A stretch of 64,000 bases of DNA from the NCBI RefSeq assembly GCF_016908855.1, contig NZ_JAFBER010000001.1, positions 124,001 through 188,000 on the forward strand. The letters run 5' to 3'. The position numbers and the translations under genes are program-made. Source of the DNA: Scopulibacillus daqui (lineage in GTDB: Bacteria; Bacillota; Bacilli; Bacillales; Sporolactobacillaceae). The notes below the pieces were generated by a model. The model did no database searches. It was not told the DNA's origin and saw only the letters and a list, made by a program, of their open reading frames with translations. Positions 37,301 to 43,506 of the stretch are shown piece after piece; position 1 is the stretch's first letter; every line of letters starts with the position of its first letter.

Positions 37301-38423
37301 CAATGATATATTTGAACGCTACCGCAGCAATTTTGTTTCAGCCGTTTCATTTGAGCTGGCAGATCATACTGATTATTATTACGCCGTCGGACGGCCGGAT
37401 ATCTCAACAGAGAATCTTCCGGAAGGCCGTGGTTTTGTCAAAGGCCAAAATCCGCCTCAAGTCTTTCAAGCCATGCTGCCATATGACGGGGTCAATGAGC
37501 TTGAAAGAGTGGCATTCATCAGAAGATGGTCTGAGAAAATGGCCGAGGAATGGCATGGAGAACCGGCAAAGGAAATCGCTATGCTGCCAAAAGAGATAAG
37601 CTTAGACCAGCTTATGAGCCAATTTCCGCCGGAAGAAACGAAGGAGCTGCCGTTTGGCCTTGATGTTGAAGACCTTGAATGCCAAACGATTCAATTAGAT
37701 GAGGCTGACCATGTCTTTGTGACTGGCAGAGTGGAGTCGGGCAAAACATCACTGCTGCAGACATTGGTGCTGTCATTAGCCTATCAATATTCACCGGACG
37801 GGATAGATCTCTACTTTATTGAATTGGAACCAAAATTAAAAGGACTGATGACATTGGCTAAATTGCCGCATGTTAAAGGCTGTGCCAATGATCTGTCTCA
37901 GGCTAAAGAATTAATCGCCAATCTGGCGAAAATCGTTGATGAACGCAAGCAATCAAGCCTCGCCTTCGGGAACATGCCGGGATTTGATGATGATGAGGAG
38001 ACTTACGCACCGCTCGTTATTGTCATTGATGATGTTGATAACTTGATGCAGCAAATGAATATGGACTTTGAAATGAAAGATCATCTCGATAAATTGACAA
38101 AACAGGCGCGGCTTAAAAATGTTCATTTCTTAATAGCGGGCACACTTTCAAGCATAAATACAAGCGACCCATGGTTTATGAATATTAAGAAAAAATACGT
38201 CGGCTTTTTGCTGGGCTCAACGCTGAACAGTGATTTGTATTTCTTTAATATAAGGCTGCCGCACTCCGAAACGGACAAAGAATTGCCTGCAGGCGACGGT
38301 TATATGATTAAAGGCAGGGAAACCAAAGTTAAAATCGCGATGCCGTTTGGTCATCCGGATTCGAGAAATGAATGGTTAAATCGGATTTATAAGAAATATG
38401 CTGCCGGCACTAACAAACGTTAA
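34398..38423 (+). CDS. essC: Type VII secretion FtsK/SpoIIIE ATPase (EssC/YukB-like)
   Basis: A 1341-residue motor of the WXG100 secretion system. A short cytosolic N-terminus leads to two membrane segments (about residues 40-60 and 66-92), a coiled stretch, then three FtsK-type ATPase domains. Walker A boxes: GTTGSGKS (491-498), GMPGSGKT (828-835), GRVESGKT (1110-1117). Walker B: IIIDEFAQL in domain 1, LMIDGYQRF in domain 2, IVIDDVDNL in domain 3, so only domain 1 keeps the Asp-Glu pair, as in other EccC/EssC proteins. It lacks the long N-terminal region with FHA domains of typical EssC (about 1480 residues) and in this looks more like actinobacterial EccC. Confidence 0.93.
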   Translation: MRKSPYFKRSPRLKLTLPTGKIIVHNPKREPMAPKFSFETMVIPIFLTIATVLIMYYLSKTLFKSGYYALFMMAMSIPMLGSYIATIGMFFRKKKVHKKEVAKLQNEYLQQIDRHREEIEEIRDRQVRFLREMNPNPDDCVQRIHERDSALWERTPNTEDFLNLRIGLGTRPFQINIRVPEQDGYDVNPLIAEAQKLKSDYRSLAKVPVTIPLKEKRVVGLVGDRQDILELARVLILQLVTHHSPEEVKLAAAYEEQEKEEWHWMRWLPHIWDENRESRFIAEGDAMARKLFEKLYSTLNIRKLEKGSKKDRKTNIPEYIFLLPNVSMLEDDGILPLILNEGENVGACTFIMAKKKEDLPMECELIIEVQDGVAQLYETFSTDDEIKFTGLEKVALDHFSLVDAKAMAREIAPLRVKQSIAGIIPKVLTFLEMYHVNRVEELDVISKWNKNRCPLTLPVPIGVREGRKEVTLNIHDKIEKKGQGPHGLMAGTTGSGKSEVIQSLILSLAVNYHPHEMAFMLIDYKGGGMSNTFQGLPHVIATITNLEDPQLISRAKTSLRAELERRQKLFNMAGNIQHIDEYFQSEWRKKEPLPHLFIIIDEFAQLKKDQPEFMDELISIAAIGRTLGVHLLLATQKPAGVVDEKIWSNSRFRICLRVQDDNDSREMIQIPNASRINVPGRGYFQVGNNEVLEYFQSAWSGADYQPKDETESEEIVIAEVNLDGSTTQKQKIDDGEESHLKQIQVLIDYIKEEAEKHNIKPLPGPWQEPLPEQLPLSKIVSIDSWTPAAWEEEKDWLEPNAGIIDDVKNQAQYPLKLDLNEGHLIIYGMPGSGKTTFLQSILMSLFFNHAPRDLHVYIIDFSRQMREFAKFPHVGSVVHEDETEKMQRMLKFFLKELSRRKELFASEGVGSLKTYRSVSGADMPALILMIDGYQRFKTSFQTENEQLEILLREGATYGLIVLVTVNQTNDIFERYRSNFVSAVSFELADHTDYYYAVGRPDISTENLPEGRGFVKGQNPPQVFQAMLPYDGVNELERVAFIRRWSEKMAEEWHGEPAKEIAMLPKEISLDQLMSQFPPEETKELPFGLDVEDLECQTIQLDEADHVFVTGRVESGKTSLLQTLVLSLAYQYSPDGIDLYFIELEPKLKGLMTLAKLPHVKGCANDLSQAKELIANLAKIVDERKQSSLAFGNMPGFDDDEETYAPLVIVIDDVDNLMQQMNMDFEMKDHLDKLTKQARLKNVHFLIAGTLSSINTSDPWFMNIKKKYVGFLLGSTLNSDLYFFNIRLPHSETDKELPAGDGYMIKGRETKVKIAMPFGHPDSRNEWLNRIYKKYAAGTNKR

Positions 38424-38477
38424 TCATGTGATAAAAGTCCTGTTTTAAATAAGTGTTTAAAAACTTGTACATTACAG

Positions 38478-38505
38478 GGTCTTTGTACCAAGGTCTTTAT
38501 ACCTT
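38478..38505. repeat. Two tandem 14-bp repeats upstream of the WXG100 gene
   Basis: GGTCTTTGTACCAA (38478-38491) is directly followed by GGTCTTTATACCTT (38492-38505). Each half resembles a small dyad (GGTCTTT.TACC). Lies about 120 bases before the best promoter of the WXG100 gene and may be an activator or repressor site. Confidence 0.45.
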
Positions 38506-38627
38506 ATTTCAGGGCTGTTCACGTTAAATTAATTTATCCTATTCAATGAAAATATAAACTTATTAGTCATTTTAATAAAAATCGCTATTTAATCATAGTT
38601 CCATAGGCTCATAAATTAGCCATGTTA

Positions 38628-38656
38628 TTCACATAGAGGAAAAAGTGTTATATATT
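38628..38656 (+). promoter_or_regulatory. Candidate sigma-A promoter of the WXG100 gene
   Basis: TTCACA (38628-38633) and TATATT (38651-38656) with a 17-base spacer, each one mismatch from consensus. It would give a short leader before ATG 38693 and independent, strong expression of the WXG100 protein. Confidence 0.5.
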
Positions 38657-38692
38657 GGACTGGAAGAAAAAAACTGAGGGAGATGATTTTTC

Positions 38693-38965
38693 ATGTCAAT
38701 GAGAATTCTCGTAACTCCGGAAGAACTTGATGGCATCGCTCAACAATTTAAAAACGGTGCTGAAAACGGCCGTCAACAAACACAACACCTTTACCAAGCC
38801 CTTCAATCCCTTGATGGCAAATGGGACGGCAACACAAAACAACGCTTCTTCAATCAATTCAATGAATCACGCCAACACATGGAAGCGTATGTGCAGCTTC
38901 TTGAATCTATTGATCAAGAACTTCGCGCTATTGCCAACCGCTTCCGTACTGCGGATGCTCAGTAA
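38693..38965 (+). CDS. esxA: WXG100 protein (EsxA/YukE-like)
   Basis: A 90-residue helical-hairpin protein with the WXG turn as W44-D45-G46. It fits the WXG100 family: length near 100, N-terminal helix starting RILVTPEELDGIAQQF, second helix after the turn ending in a charged tail. It is the likely core substrate and structural activator of the EssC ATPase encoded directly upstream. GAGGGAG precedes ATG 38693. Its own promoter and a terminator just after the gene suggest it is made in large excess over its neighbours. Confidence 0.92.
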   Translation: MSMRILVTPEELDGIAQQFKNGAENGRQQTQHLYQALQSLDGKWDGNTKQRFFNQFNESRQHMEAYVQLLESIDQELRAIANRFRTADAQ

Positions 38966-38985
38966 TTATTGAAGAAGTTCTCATG

Positions 38986-39030
38986 CAAAAGACTAGTCAT
39001 ATGTATATTGACTGGTCTTTTGTAGTTTTG
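38986..39030 (+). terminator. Partial terminator/attenuator after the WXG100 gene
   Basis: CAAAAGACTAGTCA and TGACTGGTCTTTTG pair over about 14 positions with one mismatch, with a 9-base loop (38986-39022) and a T-rich tail. The next gene starts at 39039 in the same direction, so some read-through is expected. Confidence 0.7.
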
Positions 39031-39038
39031 TTATTGCC

Positions 39039-39359
39039 ATGTTTATTCCTTTTAAAATAGATCATTTGTTGAAAATTTATCCAAATCATTTAGAGAGTTC
39101 CGCTGCAGCTTTAGAAAAGTCAATTTCCGACTTAAGATTATTAGATTCCCAGGTAACAGGGATTGTCCAATCCTTATCTAACGATTGGAAATCAAATTCT
39201 AAAGATAAATTTATTAATGAACATAAGCAGTTAATAACCGAAATATCAATAGCTATTGAATCTTTACATAATCAAATCGCATATATTCGTCAAACGGCTG
39301 ATTTAGCAAGGGATGCCCAGCATAAAGAAAAATTAGCAAGACTTAACGATCATCATTAA
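39039..39359 (+). CDS. WXG100-like partner protein of effector module 1
   Basis: A 106-residue helical protein, paralogous to the minus-strand protein ending at 30519. Core: LEKSISDLRLLDSQV, a Trp in SNDWKSNSKDKF, then INEHKQLITEISIAIESLH. The Trp context (W-x-S) is a degenerate WXG. Its place right before the effector gene (11-base gap) matches the small partner/chaperone proteins encoded before LXG effectors. No strong ribosome binding site precedes ATG 39039; expression may depend on read-through from the WXG100 gene or on a later start. Confidence 0.65.
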   Translation: MFIPFKIDHLLKIYPNHLESSAAALEKSISDLRLLDSQVTGIVQSLSNDWKSNSKDKFINEHKQLITEISIAIESLHNQIAYIRQTADLARDAQHKEKLARLNDHH

Positions 39360-39370
39360 GAAGGAGAAAG

Positions 39371-40513
39371 ATGATGGGGAATAATCAAATTGATATTAAG
39401 CCATCTGAATTAAAAACAGGAGCTTTAAGGTTAGCTAGTGCTAGAGATTTTGCAAATTCAATTAATGCCAGCATTGCAAGCGCATTAGCAAATGTTCCGG
39501 TAGGTTATAATGACCTCTCTCTTAATAGCGTTATAAGTAAAATTTCTGATATGGAAAGGACATTATCTGAAACAGCAATAAAATTTGAACAAGCTGATAA
39601 TCGGATAGATTCTATTCTATTACAAACGGTGCCGGGTTTTACGGGAATAGTTTCTAAGGAAAATGGATTTAATAAAAAAGGATTATTCAACGGAGCAAAT
39701 TTCGGTGTAAATCATACCAATGCATCTTTAAATACCTCTCCTCTAAATGAACAACTTGGTGGGGATGCAAAAGGGGTATTTTTTGAAAATGATATTATAA
39801 ATGAGTATAGAACCCCGAGTACGGAATTTAAAAGAGGGAATATAAAAAGTCAGGATCAACCAGCAAATAAAAACTCTAATAATTTATTAAACAAAATAAA
39901 AGCTTACGATGCCGAGTATCAAAAAATTTACAAACATAATCATTATGTCTTTAAACCTTCGGACCGTTTATCAATGGCGGGTAATTCTAAGAAAAATGGT
40001 TTATATGCAGAAACATTGTCTGGAGAAGTTGATGTTAGGATACCGAAAAATATAAATACACTAATTACAGATGCATTATCTGGTAGTAAAATTGGTGGTC
40101 AAGCCAATGCATCCTTAGCTAATGTTGGCGCCAATTATGGAAGATTTAAAGTTTATGAGAAAGTTGGAACCGCTCAGGCAGTTTTACAGGTCAAATCAGG
40201 ATTTAATGCAAGTGCTAAAGCAGCATTTGTAGACTATGGTGCGGGAATGGGACCATTTAATACTGATGTAAAATGTGGATACGGAGAAGCAGTGTTTAAA
40301 GCAAATTACCATATGGTTAAGGCAGGGGCAAAACTTGATGCTGCAAAAGCGGAAGGAGAAGTTAAAATCGGTTTGCCTTTTACTGAAAAAAGTTTAGTTA
40401 TTGGTGGCGATGCTGCTTGGGGAAGTTTAGGGGTTGAAGCAAGTATTGGTACAGAGAGTGAATTAGATGTTGGTCTAGGCCTAGGACTTGGAGTAAAATT
40501 AAAGATAGAATAA
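39371..40513 (+). CDS. Candidate type VII secreted effector, module 1 (Gly/Ala-rich C-terminus)
   Basis: A 380-residue protein with polymorphic-toxin layout. Residues 1-95 form an all-helical targeting domain homologous to the 92-residue protein at 30296. Residues 95-190 are a polar, Asn-rich linker. Residues 215-380 form a low-hydrophobicity domain full of Gly, Ala and alternating patterns (GEVDVRIP, GGQANASLANVGANYG, KAEGEVKIGLP, ending LGLGLGVKLKIE) that suggests beta-strands. I do not recognise the C-terminal domain; toxin activity is an inference from context: partner gene before it, small membrane and DUF4176 genes after it. AAGGAG at 39361 serves ATG 39371 or 39374. It is more AT-rich than the essC core. 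Confidence 0.65.
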   Translation: MMGNNQIDIKPSELKTGALRLASARDFANSINASIASALANVPVGYNDLSLNSVISKISDMERTLSETAIKFEQADNRIDSILLQTVPGFTGIVSKENGFNKKGLFNGANFGVNHTNASLNTSPLNEQLGGDAKGVFFENDIINEYRTPSTEFKRGNIKSQDQPANKNSNNLLNKIKAYDAEYQKIYKHNHYVFKPSDRLSMAGNSKKNGLYAETLSGEVDVRIPKNINTLITDALSGSKIGGQANASLANVGANYGRFKVYEKVGTAQAVLQVKSGFNASAKAAFVDYGAGMGPFNTDVKCGYGEAVFKANYHMVKAGAKLDAAKAEGEVKIGLPFTEKSLVIGGDAAWGSLGVEASIGTESELDVGLGLGLGVKLKIE

Positions 40514-40538
40514 AATTTAAAACCGAAAGGTGCTTTTA

Positions 40539-40757
40539 ATGATGTCAGTTTTACTTAAATGGCTTAAAAGAATAGTAGTGTTTGCCTACTTTTTAACAGT
40601 TATTTGTTCATTAATTAGCTTGTGGACATCTAATGAATCATATTTGCCTTATGAGAGACTTATTCTTTCAGTAGGTTATGTTTTGATTCCGATATTTGTT
40701 TTTACTGTTATATATAAATTTATTGAAGCATATATTAAACATTTTACCAAAAATTAA
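40539..40757 (+). CDS. Small two-span membrane protein, immunity candidate
   Basis: About 72 residues with two predicted membrane segments (WLKRIVVFAYFLTVICSLISLW and LILSVGYVLIPIFVFTVIYKF) and a basic tail. ATG 40539 sits 8 bases after GAAAGG and follows the effector stop by 25 bases. A decayed paralogue lies at 43109-43303. The position after the effector and the membrane topology fit an immunity protein against a membrane-acting effector, but no activity can be read from the sequence. Confidence 0.55.
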   Translation: MMSVLLKWLKRIVVFAYFLTVICSLISLWTSNESYLPYERLILSVGYVLIPIFVFTVIYKFIEAYIKHFTKN

Positions 40758-40786
40758 AAAGTTACCGAATTGAAAGGAGAACTGGA

Positions 40787-41080
40787 ATGGATGATTTAGA
40801 TTATTTACTTCCTATAGGTTCAGTTGTTTATTTAAAAGATATAGATAAGCAAGAAGTAATGATTTATGGTAGAAAACAAAAAAGAGAAAATGAAAGTAAA
40901 ATTTGGGATTATGTTGGTTGTCCATACCCGCAAGGAAATATTTCAAAGGACTATAATATTTTTTTTGATCATAATCAAATTCTTAAAGTTATTTTTAAAG
41001 GATATGAAACAGAATCAGAAATTCAATTAAGACGTAAACTAGTAGAACTTCATTTAGAACTTAATAAACATTCTAATTAA
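40787..41080 (+). CDS. DUF4176 family protein
   Basis: A 97-residue soluble protein starting MDDLDYLLPIGSVVYL and continuing with EVMIYGRKQKRE and WDYVGCPYPQGN, the pattern of DUF4176. This small family is commonly encoded inside LXG/WXG100 secretion cargo loci in Firmicutes (family knowledge), though its function is not known. GAAAGGAGA precedes ATG 40787. Its presence here supports reading 39039-41549 as a secreted effector module. Confidence 0.75.
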   Translation: MDDLDYLLPIGSVVYLKDIDKQEVMIYGRKQKRENESKIWDYVGCPYPQGNISKDYNIFFDHNQILKVIFKGYETESEIQLRRKLVELHLELNKHSN

Positions 41081-41279
41081 AGGAATTATATAGTGGAGAT
41101 AAATCTTACAATAAACTAAAAGATTTTTATAACCTTATTATTTGATTTCTTTTTTAATTAATTTCCAATCAGAAATAAGGTTTAAGTAATGTTTAATTTT
41201 GAGATTGTATATGATCAAAAGAAAATGGATTTAGGTAAGTTGTAAAAGAAATAATTGAGAAATGTTAAGGAGTTTTAAG

Positions 41280-41549
41280 ATGAAGAAAATGATTACAAAA
41301 GTTTTTGGCAAACCTCACGAATCAAAAGCATTTCGGTTCTATTACTGGTTTGCTGTAACAGTATACTTTCTAGCCATCTTTATTTTCTTGTTACAGTTTC
41401 TAATTCTAGCCTTTATTGATTTATCACAAGCATATAAGCCTTTGCTTTCAGCTGTTTTTGGTGGTATCGTATTTCCGTTTTTATTCCGAGTCGTCTATGC
41501 TACTAATACAGCAATTTATGATAAATCAAAGGGATCTAAGGGCAAGTAA
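41280..41549 (+). CDS. Small two-span membrane protein at the end of module 1
   Basis: 89 residues from ATG 41280, chosen because AAGGAG at 41267-41272 lies 7 bases upstream; an earlier ATG at 41262 is before the ribosome binding site. Two membrane segments (FYYWFAVTVYFLAIFIFLLQFLI and SAVFGGIVFPFLFRVVYA) and a basic tail KSKGSKGK. It resembles the 72-residue protein at 40539 in size and topology. A second immunity protein or an accessory protein is possible; the function is not known. Confidence 0.5.
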   Translation: MKKMITKVFGKPHESKAFRFYYWFAVTVYFLAIFIFLLQFLILAFIDLSQAYKPLLSAVFGGIVFPFLFRVVYATNTAIYDKSKGSKGK

Positions 41550-41561
41550 CTGATCAATTAT

Positions 41562-41602
41562 ATATTTCTATATTATTTAGGTTAATATTACTCTATAACT
41601 CT
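41562..41602. repeat. Imperfect direct repeat, left copy
   Basis: The stretch ATATTTCTATATTA...AATATTACTCTATAAC reappears as TAGATTTCTATATTA...AATATTACGCTATAAC at 43374-43415. It sits after each of the two small membrane genes, so the copies mark the ends of a duplicated immunity-gene unit. Confidence 0.5.
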
Positions 41603-41684
41603 TGATGCTAGTATAAATTCATGGACACGTCTAAGTTAAATTTTTAAATGATTGACTATACTGAAAACGAAAGGATGTGTCCTT

Positions 41685-41963
41685 ATGGGTAACCAAAAGA
41701 CTGGCAAAAAGTTTAATGAAGACTTCAAAAAAATGATTGTTGATCTTTATAATACCGGCAGCTCCGTAAAAGACTTAAGTAGTGAGTATGGCGTATCGGA
41801 TGTATCCATCTATAGTTGGGTCAAGAAATATTCCCCAATCAGCTTGGAAGACGGGAGTTCAGTCACTTCTGATGATTATAACAAGCTACAAAAACAGATT
41901 CGCCGCCTTCAGGAGGAAAACGAAATCTTAAAAAAGGCTATGGCCATATTCGCAAGAAAGTAA
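41685..41963 (+). CDS. IS3-family transposase OrfA
   Basis: A 92-residue helix-turn-helix protein (TGKKFNEDFKKMIVDLYNTG, ..VSDVSIYSWVKKY) ending in a leucine-zipper-like helix (LQKQIRRLQEENEILKKAM). ATG 41685 follows AAAGGA. The slippery heptamer A AAA AAG at 41930-41936 is in the correct phase for -1 frameshifting into orfB, which makes the OrfAB transposase in this family. Confidence 0.9.
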   Translation: MGNQKTGKKFNEDFKKMIVDLYNTGSSVKDLSSEYGVSDVSIYSWVKKYSPISLEDGSSVTSDDYNKLQKQIRRLQEENEILKKAMAIFARK

Positions 41964-42838
41964 GTCGCAACGAGCTCGTTTCCGTTATTGATCAACATAA
42001 AAATCAATATTCAATCCAAACACTTTGCAAAATATTAAAGATACCTAGAAGTACGTACTATCGATCTCTACAACATGTTGAATCTAATCGTGATCAGGAA
42101 AACAAAGAACTAACCAAAAAGATCATGGAAATTCATACAGAAAGCAAACAGCGTTATGGTGCTCCAAAGATCCATTTCATTCTTCAAAAAGAAGGCTATA
42201 TGGTGAGTTTAAAAAGAGTACAACGTTTAATGAAAAAAGCTGGCATTCGCTCTATCATATCAAAAAAATACCGTCCATATTCAAGTAAACAAAAAGTGGA
42301 AGAACAGGAAAATTTGCTAGAGCAGGATTTTTCGACAAGCTCTATCAACGAAAAATGGGTGGCGGACATTACTTATATCCATACTATTAAAAACGGTTGG
42401 TGCTATTTAGCTTCTGTTATGGGTTTGCATTCTAAAAAGGTTATTGGCTATTCCTTTTCACGAACGATGACAACTGATTTGGTAATAAAAGCACTAGATA
42501 ACGCGTACGCCATTCAATCTCCAAAAGAAGGTCTTGTTATTCATACCGACTTAGGTACTCAATATACGAGTGAAGAATTCAAAGGATATGTTCAGTCAAA
42601 AGGCATGAAACAGTCATTCAGTCGCAAAGGTTGCCCATATGATAATGCGTGTATTGAGTCTTTCCATGCCATTTTGAAGAAAGAAGAAATCAACAACGTT
42701 AAATATATAGATTATCCGACAGCCAAAAAAGCTTTATTTCAATATATTGAAGGATGGTACAACCGAAAAAGAATTCACAGCAGCATTGGTTATAAAACGC
42801 CTCAAGAGATAGAAGACTGTATTCGGCATATTGCCTAA
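41930..42838 (+). CDS. IS3-family transposase OrfB (DDE integrase domain, read by -1 frameshift)
   Basis: Open from the frameshift site; the first internal ATG is 42125. It begins with the HTH_21 region (VSVIDQHKNQYSIQTLCKIL, then RSTYYRSL) and continues with the rve integrase core. The catalytic triad is visible: Asp in WVADITYIH, Asp in VIHTDLGTQYTS, and Glu in CIESFHAILKKE. The frame is intact to the stop, so the element may still be active. Confidence 0.9.
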   Translation, partial: KKGYGHIRKKVSRNELVSVIDQHKNQYSIQTLCKILKIPRSTYYRSLQHVESNRDQENKELTKKIMEIHTESKQRYGAPKIHFILQKEGYMVSLKRVQRLMKKAGIRSIISKKYRPYSSKQKVEEQENLLEQDFSTSSINEKWVADITYIHTIKNGWCYLASVMGLHSKKVIGYSFSRTMTTDLVIKALDNAYAIQSPKEGLVIHTDLGTQYTSEEFKGYVQSKGMKQSFSRKGCPYDNACIESFHAILKKEEINNVKYIDYPTAKKALFQYIEGWYNRKRIHSSIGYKTPQEIEDCIRHIA

Positions 42839-42871
42839 ACACTAACTTGTGATTGTGCACCCGCTTTATAT

Positions 42872-42960
42872 GGAGTGGCGGGCATGATAGCCTTGTTTGG
42901 CGATGCCGATGTTTTAGACATCTGGCTTCTCGGCAGGAGAATCATGCCCGCAGAGGCTCC
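42872..42960. other. Long hairpin in the 3' non-coding tail of the IS
   Basis: GCGGGCATGAT (42878-42888) pairs perfectly with ATCATGCCCGC (42941-42951), and outer GGAG (42872) with CTCC (42957). The 50-base apical part can fold further. It could stop read-through transcription or be a structural part of the element end. Confidence 0.6.
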
Positions 42961-43108
42961 ATGTCAAGCGACATTGCCTTCCTACCTTCTTAATGGGCAG
43001 GCACTTAATTGGAAATTAACTTTTTTGTGTCCAAAAAATTGACTCAGATCCAGATCTGTTGTGTGCTTAAAAATTGGATTTATTTAATTTGATATAGGTG
43101 TGGAATCA

Positions 43109-43303
43109 ATGTCTTTGAAGACGGTAAGAAATATCATAATATGTGTATATTTTGCTACAGTTATTTACTTTAACTGTCAAACTTGGTTTTTCCTACAATA
43201 GTCACTGTGTGATAAAGCGGCAAGTACGATCGCATCTTTTCTAGTTCCATTATTTGTTTATAACGTTATATACAGAATGATTAAAATTTATAAGCAAAAA
43301 TAA
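43109..43303 (+). pseudogene. Decayed copy of the small membrane immunity candidate
   Basis: A 65-codon frame from ATG 43109 to TAA 43303, interrupted by an in-frame TAG at 43199. Its end (VPLFVYNVIYRMIKIYKQK) matches the end of the protein at 40539 (IPIFVFTVIYKFIEAYIKH), and both have two hydrophobic stretches. I read it as a dead paralogue left from duplication of the module 1 immunity gene; the IS element now separates it from the living copies. Confidence 0.6.
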
Positions 43304-43373
43304 TATTGATTCAAAGAGATTTATAATACAGATACATAATAGATTTCTAGTATTAAACGCAATAAAAATGTTA

Positions 43374-43415
43374 TAGATTTCTATATTAATGATCGCGTCA
43401 ATATTACGCTATAAC
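43374..43415. repeat. Imperfect direct repeat, right copy
   Basis: Partner of the repeat at 41562-41602. It follows the decayed membrane gene just as the left copy follows the intact one. Confidence 0.5.
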
Positions 43416-43506
43416 CCTTTTTATAACATCGTGAGAAAGAGCAAAAATGGATGATACTTTCTCGAAAATGTTTTTAACCCAAGTATCATGAATAGAGGTC
43501 AATGAA

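Larger units (their letters stand above)
41622..43033 (+). mobile_element. Complete IS3-family (IS150-like) insertion sequence
   Basis: A 1412-bp element bounded by imperfect inverted repeats: TGGACACGTCTAAGTTAAATT at the left end (from 41622) and, on the complementary strand of the right end, TGGACACAAAAAAGTTAATTT (to 43033). It encodes orfA and orfB joined by an A AAA AAG slippery site. Flanking bases do not show an obvious 3-4 bp target duplication, so the insertion may be old or rearranged. A 190-base non-coding tail with a long hairpin follows orfB. Confidence 0.92.

Noticed and set aside
41622-43033. The whole module 1 as a transposon carried by the IS element
   Set aside because: The inverted repeats enclose only the transposase genes; no second IS copy flanks the effector genes.
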